Positions 43,623 to 52,662 of a DNA stretch of 64,000 nucleotides are shown here, piece after piece. Position numbers and translations under genes: made by a program. Positions within the stretch are counted from its first letter, which is position 1, and the number at the start of each line of letters is the position of its first letter. A model generated the notes under the pieces. It was not told where the DNA came from and searched no databases. It worked only from the letters and a program-made list of their open reading frames with translations. The DNA is from Paenibacillus amylolyticus (GTDB taxonomy: Bacteria > Bacillota > Bacilli > Paenibacillales > Paenibacillaceae): NCBI RefSeq assembly GCF_001570725.1, contig NZ_BCNV01000001.1:2356001-2420000 (forward strand), given 5' to 3'.

Positions 43623-44642
43623 CTATACTTTTGCGCTAAGTGACAACAAGTGTTTTAGATTGTCATCAATAAATTGATTATCGGCATTGTTGATTCCACG
43701 ACCGGCAAAATGGCCCCAGATCGATTGGATTGGTTTCAAGACAGCATTAGGTATACGCTTAGCTTCGTATTCATTATCGTCCGCTGTGCAGAAGAGATCT
43801 GTGCTTCCCGGCATGATACAGGCAAGAGCTTTTATGCTCCGAAGTGCTTTATTAAAGTCTCCGTTATAGGAGGGGTTTGCACTGATATCTGCATGTTGTC
43901 CTGTCCATAACATGGCCAGAACATTATGCGGATCCATATTCATAAAGCTATTTTCCCAGACACCAGCTACAAAATCCTCCAATGTGTCAAATCCCATTTC
44001 ACGGTAAAGCTCTTCTCTATAAAACGCATGTGATAGTCCCCATCCCGCATACACCCGACCAACGGCACGCATGTCTGTCGAACTTAGTTGGTTTAATTTA
44101 CTTGAGTCGAAGCCGACTGCAGATAGCAGTGAAGCTTTCACGCCTTCCAGGACCACAAATGTGTGAGGCCAAGGTTTGGCGATGCCTCCGAAAGGTGCGA
44201 TTCGTTCAACCATCTCCGGGTAACTTGCCCCCCATTGAAATGCCTGAATGCCGCCCATCGACCACCCGACGACGAGAGCAATCTTTTGAATACCGAATTT
44301 TTCGGTCAGCAGTTGGTGCTGGAATCGAACGTTGTCATAGATGGTTACCTGTGGAAAGTTAGCCCGATCGAATGGAGGAGGCGTGTTACTGGGAGAGGAA
44401 GAGAGTCCATTGCCCAGCAAGTTGGGAACGATAATAAAATATTTCTCTGGATCCAGTGCCATCCCGCTGCCAATGAGCCATTCATTCTGAACATGCTGAT
44501 CTCCAAAAGCCGTTGGATAGACAATAACATTATCTTTCTGTTCATTTAATTTTCCGTATGTTTTATAAGCGAGATAAGCGTTTGGTAACGTCACTCCTGA
44601 TTGTAAGAGTACATCACCCAAGTTAAAAATTTCATAATCCAT
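43623..44642 (-). CDS. Alpha/beta-fold hydrolase, homoserine O-acetyltransferase-like
   Basis: The 339-residue protein begins IFNLGDVLLQSGVTLPNAYLAYKTYGKLN, the typical MetX-like opening, has the nucleophile elbow GWSMGG with Ser128, an Asp in PGSTDLF and the catalytic His in WGHFAG. The MetX signature for homoserine binding is not obvious, so it may be one of the many MetX-like acyl hydrolases of unknown substrate. It diverges from a LysR regulator, 143 bp apart, with LysR-type boxes between them. The start is next to a gap with repeated TNAATAAAANTNA motifs. Confidence 0.85.
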   Translation of the reverse strand: MDYEIFNLGDVLLQSGVTLPNAYLAYKTYGKLNEQKDNVIVYPTAFGDQHVQNEWLIGSGMALDPEKYFIIVPNLLGNGLSSSPSNTPPPFDRANFPQVTIYDNVRFQHQLLTEKFGIQKIALVVGWSMGGIQAFQWGASYPEMVERIAPFGGIAKPWPHTFVVLEGVKASLLSAVGFDSSKLNQLSSTDMRAVGRVYAGWGLSHAFYREELYREMGFDTLEDFVAGVWENSFMNMDPHNVLAMLWTGQHADISANPSYNGDFNKALRSIKALACIMPGSTDLFCTADDNEYEAKRIPNAVLKPIQSIWGHFAGRGINNADNQFIDDNLKHLLSLSAKV

Positions 44643-44719
44643 CGTATAATTGCTCCCTTCAAAATGAAAACCACATGTTAACTGTGATTTCTTGTGCTCA
44701 GTATAGCGCTATGATACTC

Positions 44720-44764
44720 TCAATAAAAGTGAATAAAATTCATAATAGTATTCAATAAAATTGA
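44720..44764. promoter_or_regulatory. Three LysR-type boxes in the divergent promoter region
   Basis: Three 13-bp T-N11-A dyads are related: TCAATAAAAGTGA (44720-44732), TGAATAAAATTCA (44730-44742, perfect arms) and TCAATAAAATTGA (44752-44764, perfect arms). The last two start 22 bp apart, about two helical turns, so they face the same side of the DNA, as is usual for LysR activation and repression sites. Confidence 0.6.
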
Positions 44765-44785
44765 AAGATGAAGGAGGATCATCGG

Positions 44786-45694
44786 ATGGAATTGCGTCAA
44801 CTGAATACGTTTTGTACGGTTGCAACAACATTGAATTTCACGCGGGCAGCAGAAGTGCTGAGTTACGTTCCTTCCAACGTCACGATGCAAATTAAAGCAT
44901 TGGAAGATGAGCTAGGTGTTCGCCTCTTTGATCGGTTGGGCAAGCAACTCGCGCTAACAACTGCGGGTAAACGCTTTTTAACTCACGCTCAAGGCGTTCT
45001 TGAAAAAATGGACGAAGCTCGCAGTGCTGTCCATGATAATGAAAAACTAAGTGGCACCTTAACGATAAGTGCGAATGAGGTTATTTGCTCCTACCGGCTT
45101 CCACCTGTCTTCCAACGGTTTCGTTCGCAGCATCCGGGAGTTCGCCTAATTTTCCGCTCAGTTCCGAACCAAGAACTCAAGCAAACGCTCTTTGAGGGAA
45201 CCACGGATATTGTTTATATGTTGGATGAACCCATTCGCTCGAGTGGACTTTCCGTGGAACCTTTGCTGGAAGAACATTTCCGATTGTTAGCTGCTCCAGA
45301 TCACCCACTCGCCAAACGAACTGTGCTGCAATTGGAAGATTTTCATGATGAAGTGTTCCTGACAAATGAGAAGGGTTGTCCATATCGAACGATGTTTGAT
45401 CGTTCATTTGAGAAAGAGGGCATTGATAACATTACATATTTAGAGTTTCAAAGTGCTGAAGCTATTAAACAATGTGCAATTTCAGGAATCGGTATTGCCT
45501 TTCTTCCTGAGATCGTCGCGGAATCTGAAGTTGAACGTGGAGAACTTGTTGTCCTCCCCTGGCAAATTCCGGACTTGCAGGTATATACACAGATGTTGTG
45601 GCATAAAGACAAGTGGCTTTCACCAATCATGTTATCTTTTATAGAAGCAACCAGAGAAGTTTTTGGTTCACAGAATGAGAATAAAACCAAATAG
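44786..45694 (+). CDS. LysR family transcriptional regulator
   Basis: The 302-residue protein has a LysR winged helix (MELRQLNTFCTVATTLNFTRAAEVLSYVPSNVTMQIKALE) and a C-terminal co-inducer domain. The start at 44786 has GGAGG 8 nt upstream; the ATG 6 codons earlier does not. It diverges from the MetX-like hydrolase gene, its presumptive target, and ends before a methyltransferase gene whose start lies 64 nt downstream. The co-inducer is unknown. Confidence 0.9.
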   Translation: MELRQLNTFCTVATTLNFTRAAEVLSYVPSNVTMQIKALEDELGVRLFDRLGKQLALTTAGKRFLTHAQGVLEKMDEARSAVHDNEKLSGTLTISANEVICSYRLPPVFQRFRSQHPGVRLIFRSVPNQELKQTLFEGTTDIVYMLDEPIRSSGLSVEPLLEEHFRLLAAPDHPLAKRTVLQLEDFHDEVFLTNEKGCPYRTMFDRSFEKEGIDNITYLEFQSAEAIKQCAISGIGIAFLPEIVAESEVERGELVVLPWQIPDLQVYTQMLWHKDKWLSPIMLSFIEATREVFGSQNENKTK

Positions 45695-45758
45695 CTTATG
45701 TATGAGACATCAAACTGTGGAGCACAGTAAAACACTGTTGAAAGTGGGTAGACAATAT

Positions 45759-46475
45759 ATGATTCCATTAGTATACGACCAGATTAACCATTGGGGAAAA
45801 GATGATGAATTTTTCCTTGCATTGTTAAAAAGATTACAAGTAGCATCTATAGCTGACCTGGGCTGTGGAACAGGAAGATGGACCACTCATCTTGTTCAGT
45901 GCGGTTATAAAATTACCGCTATAGATCCCAATGAAGAGGCTATTGAAATGGCCCGAAGTAAAGATAATTCTGGAAATGTGGATTGGATTATAGGTGATAG
46001 TGCGGATTTACAAACCAATACCTATGATGCGGTAATTATGACAGCGAATGTTGCGCAGGTATTTCTTACAGATGACAGTTGGAAGCGAGTAATCTCAGAC
46101 GTATTCCGATCCCTAAAAATCGGGGGTCACTTTATTTTTGATACAAGAAACCCTTTGGTAAAAGTATGGGAAGAATGGGAGAAGGACAACACTCCTGACT
46201 TAGCTAAAGATAGACTAAGCGGAGATCCTTTAGAAATTTATACAGAATATGAAGGGTTTGAGGGAGATATTTACACTTTCTATGAAATTGTAAAAAATAC
46301 TAAAACAGACAAAGTATTAGTTCATGAAAAAATGCAGCTGAGGTTTCGAAATCAAGCAGAATTCAATGAGTCGCTGAAACAAATCGGTTTTTCAAAAATT
46401 AAAACATATGGTGATTGGGAATTTAAACAAGCAAATTCTGAGAATAGATCGTTTATTTTTCATTGTGTAAAATAG
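45759..46475 (+). CDS. Class I SAM-dependent methyltransferase
   Basis: The 238-residue protein has motif I DLGCGTG at residues 33-39, the acidic residue ending strand 2 (ITAIDPN), then IGDSADL and the post-motif LKIGGHFIFDTRN. It resembles small-molecule methyltransferases with a C-terminal beta-rich extension; the substrate is unknown. The longer frame from 45663 overlaps the LysR gene and has no ribosome binding site, so start 45759 is preferred, although its own Shine-Dalgarno (AAGTGGG) is weak. It may be read through from the LysR gene. Repeat copy D terminates it. Confidence 0.82.
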   Translation: MIPLVYDQINHWGKDDEFFLALLKRLQVASIADLGCGTGRWTTHLVQCGYKITAIDPNEEAIEMARSKDNSGNVDWIIGDSADLQTNTYDAVIMTANVAQVFLTDDSWKRVISDVFRSLKIGGHFIFDTRNPLVKVWEEWEKDNTPDLAKDRLSGDPLEIYTEYEGFEGDIYTFYEIVKNTKTDKVLVHEKMQLRFRNQAEFNESLKQIGFSKIKTYGDWEFKQANSENRSFIFHCVK

Positions 46476-46490
46476 CAGTTAGTAAAAAAT

Positions 46491-46550
46491 GTCGAGGGAC
46501 AAGAACTTCGTCCCATTGAAAGTCGCTATTTTAGCGGCTTTTTTCATTTT
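46491..46550 (+). repeat. Dispersed hairpin repeat, copy D
   Basis: GTCGAGGGACAAGAAC (46491-46506) is followed by TTCGTCCCATTGA and the hairpin AAGTCGCTA-TTT-TAGCGGCTT (46520-46540) with T6, then CATTTTAT. The left part is shared with copy E, the hairpin with all copies. The right-hand CTTGTCCC part is missing. It serves as terminator of the methyltransferase gene. Confidence 0.75.
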
Positions 46551-46749
46551 ATAACTACAACACATTGTTTCGTTCAAAATCCATTCATTGAAATTTGTTC
46601 ATCTATGATGAACTGGAGTATGATGGGGGAAGGCGATGCTGATAATTACCATATAATCAATACCAAGTATAGAGCAGAATTTTATATAGGTCTAAAGCTT
46701 TTGGACCCGGCTATACAACACCATACTACCTTGAAGGGGGACATCTGTT

Positions 46750-48681
46750 TTGGATGAGCAGTTTCTAGATTTATTGGCCGAGAAATATGATACGGAAGAA
46801 AAAATCATAACAGAGATCATCAACCTTGAAGCGATCTCCAATCTCCCGAAGGGAACCGAGCATTTTGTCAGTGATTTGCATGGGGAGTTCCAGGCTTTTC
46901 AGCATGTACTACGAAACGGTTCGGGTACCGTCAAAGAGAAAATCAAAGAATTATTCCGGAAGGTTTGGACGGATCAAGAAATCAATGATTTTGCGGCGTT
47001 GGTTTATTACCCGGAAGAAAAAATACAGCTGGTTATAGGGGAAATGAGCAATAAACAGGCTTTGAACCAGTGGTACAGACTAACAATTGAACACATGCTT
47101 AAGCTTATTTCTTATGCCTCTTCCAAATATACACGCTCAAAATTGCGTAAAGCTCTGCCGGAGCAATATGTATATATTGTAGAAGAGCTTCTCTACAAGA
47201 CGGATTCGACCAACAATAAGGATCCTTATTACGAGGAAATATATCGGCAAATTATATCCTTGGGCCAGGCGGACAATCTCATTATCGGCCTTGCTTATAC
47301 GACACAGCGCCTGGTGGTTGACCATCTTCATGTGGTTGGAGATATCTATGACCGGGGGCCGTACCCCGATAAAATTATGGATACGCTGATCAACTACCAT
47401 TCTGTAGACATACAGTGGGGGAACCATGATGTCCTCTGGATCGGAGCCTACGCAGGTTCTCTGGTCTGCCTTGCGAATATTATTCGGATCTGCGCCAGAT
47501 ACGACAATCTGGACATCATTGAAGATGTATACGGAATCAATTTGCGCCCACTGCTAAACCTGGCGGAGAAATATTATGAAGACAATCCGTCCTTCAGACC
47601 TAAGTTACAGGCTGACCATAATGTATCGGAGCAGGAAATTCTGCAGATCACCAAAATTCACCAAGCCATTGCCATGATTCAGTTTAAACTTGAAATCCCG
47701 ATTATCAAGAGACGCCCATACTTTAATATGTCTGAAAGACTTTTGCTGGAGCAGATTGATTACGACAACAATGAAATCAACATCGGCGGTAAAACGTACC
47801 TGCTGGAAAACACCTGTTTTGCAACCATAAATCCGCAGAAGCCTGAACAATTGCTGGAGGAGGAACGCCAGGTGATGGAAAAGCTGCTGTTTTCCGTTCA
47901 GCATTCCGAAAAGATGGCCAGACATATGAATTTTCTCATGAAAAAGGGTAGCCTTTATTTAAAATACAACGGGAATTTGTTAATCCACGGCTGTATTCCT
48001 TTGGATGAAGAAGGAAATATGGAAGAAATGCAGATTGAAGACAAGACATATGCAGGCCGCCAATTGCTCGATGTTTTTGAAGATCACTTACGTTACGCCT
48101 TTGCGCATCCGGAAGAGACAGAAGATCTGGCGACAGATATGGTATGGTACATCTGGACAGGGGAATGTTCCTCGCTCTTTGGAAAGAGAGAAATGACCAC
48201 TTTTGAACGGTACTTTATCCAAGATAAAGATGCACATAAGGAGAGAAAGAACCCTTACTACCATTTACGTGAAAATGAAGAGATTTGTCGAAAAATCTTG
48301 CAGGAGTTTGAATTGAATCCAGATCATGGACATGTCATTAACGGCCACACACCAGTCAAAGAAAGTCGTGGAGAGAGTCCTGTTAAAGCAAACGGAAAAA
48401 TGATCGTTATTGACGGCGGCTTTTCCAAAGCCTATCAATCCACAACGGGAATTGCTGGATATACCTTGTTATACAATTCCTTTGGCATGCAGCTTGTCGC
48501 CCATCAGAAATTTAATTCAAAAGAAGATGTGTTATGTAACGGAACGGACGTGTTATCTCTAAAAAGATTGGTGGACAAAGAACTGGCGCGGAAGCTGGTG
48601 AGAGAAACCAATGTAGGCGAAAAGCTGCTGTGGAAAATCTCAAATCTGAAGGATCTATTAGACTATCGCCACATGAAATGA
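46750..48681 (+). CDS. fbp: Fructose-1,6-bisphosphatase class III
   Basis: The 643-residue cytoplasmic protein has a calcineurin-like metallophosphatase core ([35 protein letters not shown]) and a late metal-binding block ([20 protein letters not shown] with [10 protein letters not shown]). Length and motifs match the class III enzyme of Bacillus subtilis, which hydrolyses fructose 1,6-bisphosphate in gluconeogenesis. The start is TTG with GGGGG about 10 nt upstream; no in-frame ATG is near. It stands alone, with a terminator at 48739. Confidence 0.93.
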   Translation: MDEQFLDLLAEKYDTEEKIITEIINLEAISNLPKGTEHFVSDLHGEFQAFQHVLRNGSGTVKEKIKELFRKVWTDQEINDFAALVYYPEEKIQLVIGEMSNKQALNQWYRLTIEHMLKLISYASSKYTRSKLRKALPEQYVYIVEELLYKTDSTNNKDPYYEEIYRQIISLGQADNLIIGLAYTTQRLVVDHLHVVGDIYDRGPYPDKIMDTLINYHSVDIQWGNHDVLWIGAYAGSLVCLANIIRICARYDNLDIIEDVYGINLRPLLNLAEKYYEDNPSFRPKLQADHNVSEQEILQITKIHQAIAMIQFKLEIPIIKRRPYFNMSERLLLEQIDYDNNEINIGGKTYLLENTCFATINPQKPEQLLEEERQVMEKLLFSVQHSEKMARHMNFLMKKGSLYLKYNGNLLIHGCIPLDEEGNMEEMQIEDKTYAGRQLLDVFEDHLRYAFAHPEETEDLATDMVWYIWTGECSSLFGKREMTTFERYFIQDKDAHKERKNPYYHLRENEEICRKILQEFELNPDHGHVINGHTPVKESRGESPVKANGKMIVIDGGFSKAYQSTTGIAGYTLLYNSFGMQLVAHQKFNSKEDVLCNGTDVLSLKRLVDKELARKLVRETNVGEKLLWKISNLKDLLDYRHMK

Positions 48682-48738
48682 AACGATTGCTAAAAGTACA
48701 CACCCGGATCAGCAATTTGAGTGCAATTTGTCGTAGAC

Positions 48739-48792
48739 GCTCGTATTGGGCAGGGAAGTAATAATATCCTGTCTGTGCGAGCCTTTCTTTTG
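48739..48792 (+). terminator. Terminator of fbp
   Basis: GCTCG (48739-48743) pairs with CGAGC (48778-48782), and GGCAGG pairs with CCTGTC inside with one G-T. CTTTCTTTTG follows. Confidence 0.65.
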
Positions 48793-48873
48793 CAACAGTA
48801 CGATGTAACAACAAACTTTATGACTTACAGTTGAACTAAACGAGGATTTTCAATTGGTGTAGAGGAGGAAGAT

Positions 48874-49764
48874 ATGGGCTACAATTCACGGAAGGAAACA
48901 GTGTTTGAAATGAAACGGTTCCGTAACTGTACCATAGCGGCAGGTCGTCGTCATACCGTTGCTCTTAAATCTGACGGAACAGTAACAGCTGTGGGTGACA
49001 ATAAATACGGTCAATGTAAGGTAAGCGATTGGTGCCATATCGTCGCAGTTGCGGCTGGTAATGTTCATATGGCTACGAACACCGGTAATGCACATACCGT
49101 TGGTCTTAAATCCGATGGTACGGTAACTGCTATCGGTTGGAATAAGCATGACCAATGCAATGTAAGCGAATGGCGCGATATCGTAACCGTTTCGGCAGGT
49201 TGGTGCCGTACTGTCGGGGTTAGATCAGATGGCACCGTGGTTGCGGTGGGGCGAAATAATGAAGGGGAATGCAACGTGAGCAGCTGGCATGATATTGTAT
49301 CGGTCACGACGGGTGACTGGCATACAGTCGGTCTAAAATTAGACGGAACGGTAACAGCCGTTGGTAACAATAAGTATAACCAATGTAGCGTAAACGACTG
49401 GGGCGACATATTAGCTGTTTCGGCGGGGTATCTTCATACTGTTGGGCTTAGATGGGATGGCACGGTAGTGGCTGTGGGTAGAAATAATGAAGGGGAATGT
49501 GACGTAAGCGGTTGGCGCGATATTGTAGCAGTTGCAGCGGGGAGTTATCATACCGTTGGTCTTAAGTCTGACGGGACGATGGTTGCGGTGGGTTCGAATA
49601 AACATCACCAATGTGATGTAAGTGGCTGGCACGAAATTAGATCTATTTCTGCGGGGTGTGCCTATACAATTGGACTGAAATCGGATGGTACGATGGTTGC
49701 TGTGGGTGATAATGATTATGGACAATGTGATGTAAGCGGATGGGGTAGCATCCAACAATATTAA
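48874..49764 (+). CDS. RCC1-repeat (seven-bladed propeller) protein
   Basis: The 296-residue protein consists of a 24-residue start (NSRKETVFEMKRFRNCTIAAG) and seven consecutive RCC1-like repeats of about 38-40 residues of the form HTVGLKSDGTVVAVGxNxxxQCxVSxWxDIVAVxAG. Seven repeats is the number for a closed beta-propeller. No signal peptide or second domain is visible, so a cytoplasmic binding role is likely; bacterial RCC1 proteins are poorly characterised. GAGGAGG lies 5 nt before the ATG. A truncated copy of its 5' end lies at 31327. Repeat copy E follows 8 nt after the stop and provides the terminator. Confidence 0.88.
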   Translation: MGYNSRKETVFEMKRFRNCTIAAGRRHTVALKSDGTVTAVGDNKYGQCKVSDWCHIVAVAAGNVHMATNTGNAHTVGLKSDGTVTAIGWNKHDQCNVSEWRDIVTVSAGWCRTVGVRSDGTVVAVGRNNEGECNVSSWHDIVSVTTGDWHTVGLKLDGTVTAVGNNKYNQCSVNDWGDILAVSAGYLHTVGLRWDGTVVAVGRNNEGECDVSGWRDIVAVAAGSYHTVGLKSDGTMVAVGSNKHHQCDVSGWHEIRSISAGCAYTIGLKSDGTMVAVGDNDYGQCDVSGWGSIQQY

Positions 49765-49765
49765 T

Positions 49766-49856
49766 TGTCGAGGGACAAGAACATATTCCGATTGAAGTCG
49801 CTAATATAGCGGCTTTTTTGTTTTAAGGAACCAAGTCTTGTCCCAAGCTGAGGACA
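49766..49856 (+). repeat. Dispersed hairpin repeat, copy E (most complete)
   Basis: TGTCGAGGGACAAGAAC (GGGACAAGAAC at 49772-49782), then ATTCCGATTG, the hairpin AAGTCGCTA-ATA-TAGCGGCTT (49795-49815) with T6, then TCTTGTCCC (49836-49844) and AGGACAAAAAC. GGGACAAGA and TCTTGTCCC are inverted copies, so this copy has the form inverted arm - hairpin - inverted arm. Confidence 0.75.
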
Positions 49857-49913
49857 AAAACATTGTGTCATTATGCCCAGTTTATCTATCGCCTGGCTGC
49901 AACCTTTGTCGTG

Positions 49914-50978
49914 TCAAGGGAAGATGAGTTGCACGGGAATGACGGCGTTCTTAGGAGAATAAATATCCTCCATCTGTTCACATAACAGCTTGACGGCTGT
50001 TCGTGCCATTTCCTGTTCATCCTGCTGCACATAAGCTACGCCTGAAAGATGTGGATTATCGAAAGATAGTAAATCGATATTTGAGTGTTCGTTCAGAAGA
50101 CTGATCGCGGCGGATGTGAGGCGTGCTGTTTCTTCAGTCAAGGAGAAGGCTGCCGAAATTCCACTGTGGTTCTGCAAGAAGTTGCTTACATAGTCCAATG
50201 CTTGCTCGCTGCGTAGAATGTCGAGAGGAATGTGACACCACAAGCGCTTGTCAATCGAGATGCCTTGATCTGTGTACGCCTGCTCGAAGCCGAGCGTGCG
50301 GTCCTCGACGGCTGTATTGGCATTTTCAGGTGAGATGAGCGCAATCTGCTGATGACTCTTGGATAGCAAATGAGATACAGCCTTATACGCACCGCCGTAA
50401 TTGTCGGATGTAATGGTGTACGTCTCAATGTTGCGCAGATAGCGGTCGATGAACACACACGGGAATTTATCGAGCGACAGACGCAGTAATGATTCGTTGT
50501 ACTTCTCATCTTCTGTTGGAAAAACGATCAGCCCCTTCACACCGAGCTCCGTTAGTGTACGAATGACGTTTGATTCGATAGAGGAGGACTCGCGCGTGAT
50601 ACTTAGTACCATGCTGAGGCCGGCTTCTTGCAAGAAGTGTTCCGTGTAGTCAACGAGCTTCTGAATGACACGGGTTCTCATCGTTGGAATGATGAAGCCA
50701 ATGAGCGGCATCGAGGACGCGCTGCATGGGGATGGCGAGAAATTGATGCTAGAAACAACAAGACTAGAAGAGACGAATGAGCCTTTGCCTTGTACGCGTA
50801 TAATTAATCCTTCGTCAGCTAGTAGGGTTAGGGCGTTCTTGACTGTTATTTTACTTACTCTGAATTCGTCCATTAGTTCTTGCTCAGAAGGAATGCGATC
50901 CGTTGGCCGAAGCTGCCCTGATTTAATTTTTTGCATAATATTTTCTCGAATTTGTTTGTAGAGCGCCAGCTTTTTCAA
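49914..50978 (-). CDS. GntR-LacI type repressor (AraR-like)
   Basis: The 354-residue protein has an N-terminal GntR winged helix (LYKQIRENIMQKIKSGQLRPTDRIPSEQELMDEFRVSKITVKNAL) fused to a LacI/periplasmic-binding-protein type sensor (IGFIIPTMRTRV, FPCVFIDRYL, DNYGGAYKAVSHLL, HIPLDILRSE). This hybrid is the architecture of AraR, the arabinose repressor. The start is taken as TTG 50978 (KKLALYKQI) because GGGGAG lies 9 nt upstream; an in-frame ATG at 50996 has no ribosome binding site. It diverges from the ABC transporter-GH43-GH127 cluster, which it likely represses in the absence of an arabinose-type inducer. Confidence 0.88.
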   Translation of the reverse strand: MKKLALYKQIRENIMQKIKSGQLRPTDRIPSEQELMDEFRVSKITVKNALTLLADEGLIIRVQGKGSFVSSSLVVSSINFSPSPCSASSMPLIGFIIPTMRTRVIQKLVDYTEHFLQEAGLSMVLSITRESSSIESNVIRTLTELGVKGLIVFPTEDEKYNESLLRLSLDKFPCVFIDRYLRNIETYTITSDNYGGAYKAVSHLLSKSHQQIALISPENANTAVEDRTLGFEQAYTDQGISIDKRLWCHIPLDILRSEQALDYVSNFLQNHSGISAAFSLTEETARLTSAAISLLNEHSNIDLLSFDNPHLSGVAYVQQDEQEMARTAVKLLCEQMEDIYSPKNAVIPVQLIFP

Positions 50979-51049
50979 ATAGTAGCATCTCCCCATAAAC
51001 TTTATGATTTTATAATCAATTGGTTATATAAAGCTTATTTCATATATAT

Positions 51050-51076
51050 TATAATACGGCGTGTAAAGCGCTTACA
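51050..51076 (+). promoter_or_regulatory. Operator and -10 of the arabinoside operon
   Basis: A perfect TATAAT (51050-51055) is followed 6 bp later by TGTAA-AGCGC-TTACA (51062-51076), an inverted repeat at the expected transcription start. It resembles but does not fit a cre box (one base too long), so the divergent GntR-LacI protein is the better candidate ligand. Confidence 0.55.
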
Positions 51077-51240
51077 ATATGGAATCCGAGAAATTGTTGC
51101 GAAGGGGTCTTTTCTTTGAAAGGTTAGAATTATGTTAAGGATGGTGGTGCCAAGGTGTATTGAAACCGCTTAAATTAACAGAACTAACTAGTCAGCCGAC
51201 TTTTCAAATGCATAACAAAAAAAGAGAGGATGACGAACAA

Positions 51241-52578
51241 ATGAAAAAACGCAGTGCTTTAATCTCCATCGTTACACTCCTTATTATGTCACTTGTTTTT
51301 ACTGCATGTGGTAATCCTTCCGGTTCAAAAACGGAAACGCAGCAATTAGGCGCTAATGCCGGCGAGAATGCAACAGAATTATCATTTTGGACATTCGTAG
51401 ATTTGCACGGCAAGCATTTGGATAAAATGCTGGGGTTATGGAACCAACAGAACCCAGACAAACAGATTAAGTTAAATGTAACGGTTATGCCTTATGATGA
51501 TATGCACAACAAGCTCTTGTTGGCAGTTACCAGTGGAAAAGGTGCTCCTGATATCGCGGATATTGAGCTTGGTCAATTCCCTAAATTCTTGGAAGGTGAC
51601 AACGTTCCACTGGAATCTTTGAATGATGTATTTGCACCATACAAAGACGTGGTTGTTCCTTCACGTGTCGAGATTTATTCCAAAGCCGAACAGGTTTATG
51701 GATTCGATTATCACGTAGGTGCAACGCTTGCTTTCTACAATACTGAAATTCTCGAGCAAGCAGGTGTTGACTACAAGACAATCAAAACGTGGGAAGATTA
51801 CAAACAAGCAGGTATCAAGGTTTATGAAAAGACGGGCAAGTACTTAGGTACTGCTGATACATCAGCTACGTGGCAAGCATCGCTGCTGCTAGCTCAGCAA
51901 AACGCTGATTTTACAGATGAAAATGGTAATCCAAAAGTGAACTCGCCTGAAATGATTAAAGCGTATGAAATGTTAGTCGATCTGCAGAAGAACAATGTTA
52001 TTCATACGATCCCTGGCGGACAACCCGACACAGAAGAAGCAAAAGGCGAATACAACAAAGGCAACTACGCAAGTGCATTGATGCCTGAGTGGTATATGTC
52101 CCGCTTTGTAAACGAAATGAAAGACCTTAAAGGTAAGTATGCAATAGCTCCATTGCCTGTATTTGAAGAAGGTAATCCTCGTTCCGTTGGCTTAGGCGGT
52201 ACTGGTACAGTTGTTACTAAGAATGGTAAAGACGTTCAGTTGGCAAAAGAATTTGTAGCCTTTGCTAAGCTTTCAAAAGAAGCTACTACTGAAATCTGGA
52301 ATACACTTGGATTTGACCCAATCAACATGGAAGTATGGAAAGATGATGCAGTTACGAAAAACCCTGATAATGAATACGTCCAATACTTTAAAACAAATGC
52401 ATTTGATACTTTGAATGAAATCAAGGACGAAATTAGAGCGATTAAGTCCGTTAAAGCCTCACCAACCATCGGCAATATCTTCAATACGGTAACTTTGAAT
52501 GCTATCTTTGAAGATGGCCAAGACGTGAAGGAAGCTTTGGATGAAGCACAAGCAGCAATTGAACAAGAATTGAAATAA
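51241..52578 (+). CDS. Sugar ABC transporter substrate-binding lipoprotein
   Basis: The 445-residue protein has a signal peptide with lipobox LVFTAC and the family 1 sugar-binding fold (LSFWTFVDLHGKH, VTSGKGAPDIADIELGQFPKF, YASALMPEWYMSRF, APLPVFEEGNPRSVGLGGTG). The start at 51241 (MKKRSALI) is chosen by GAGAGGA upstream and the signal peptide; the frame from 51160 adds a non-signal extension. It precedes two permease genes. Genomic context suggests arabino-oligosaccharides as substrate. The ATPase is not encoded here; a shared MsmX-type ATPase is usual for such systems. Confidence 0.9.
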   Translation: MKKRSALISIVTLLIMSLVFTACGNPSGSKTETQQLGANAGENATELSFWTFVDLHGKHLDKMLGLWNQQNPDKQIKLNVTVMPYDDMHNKLLLAVTSGKGAPDIADIELGQFPKFLEGDNVPLESLNDVFAPYKDVVVPSRVEIYSKAEQVYGFDYHVGATLAFYNTEILEQAGVDYKTIKTWEDYKQAGIKVYEKTGKYLGTADTSATWQASLLLAQQNADFTDENGNPKVNSPEMIKAYEMLVDLQKNNVIHTIPGGQPDTEEAKGEYNKGNYASALMPEWYMSRFVNEMKDLKGKYAIAPLPVFEEGNPRSVGLGGTGTVVTKNGKDVQLAKEFVAFAKLSKEATTEIWNTLGFDPINMEVWKDDAVTKNPDNEYVQYFKTNAFDTLNEIKDEIRAIKSVKASPTIGNIFNTVTLNAIFEDGQDVKEALDEAQAAIEQELK

Positions 52579-52600
52579 ATATAATAAGTAAATGATTTGA

Positions 52601-52638
52601 TTAAACCTGTCGGCAGGTATAGTGGTCGGCAGGTTTAA
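52601..52638 (+). other. Intercistronic stem-loop after the binding-protein gene
   Basis: TTAAACCTGTCG (52601-52612) pairs with CGGCAGGTTTAA (52627-52638), with one G-T pair and a 14-nt loop. There is no T-run. Such structures commonly stabilise the upstream binding-protein mRNA so that more binding protein than permease is made. Confidence 0.65.
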
Positions 52639-52662
52639 CCTTAGTCAAGGGAGATTGAGAAT

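Noticed and set aside
48886..49758. Long antisense frames opposite the RCC1 gene
   Set aside because: They are by-products of repeated codons in the RCC1 repeats and lack start signals.
51062..51076. Calling TGTAAAGCGCTTACA a cre box
   Set aside because: It has one base too many for the 14-bp CcpA consensus, and alignment from either side puts CG out of register.
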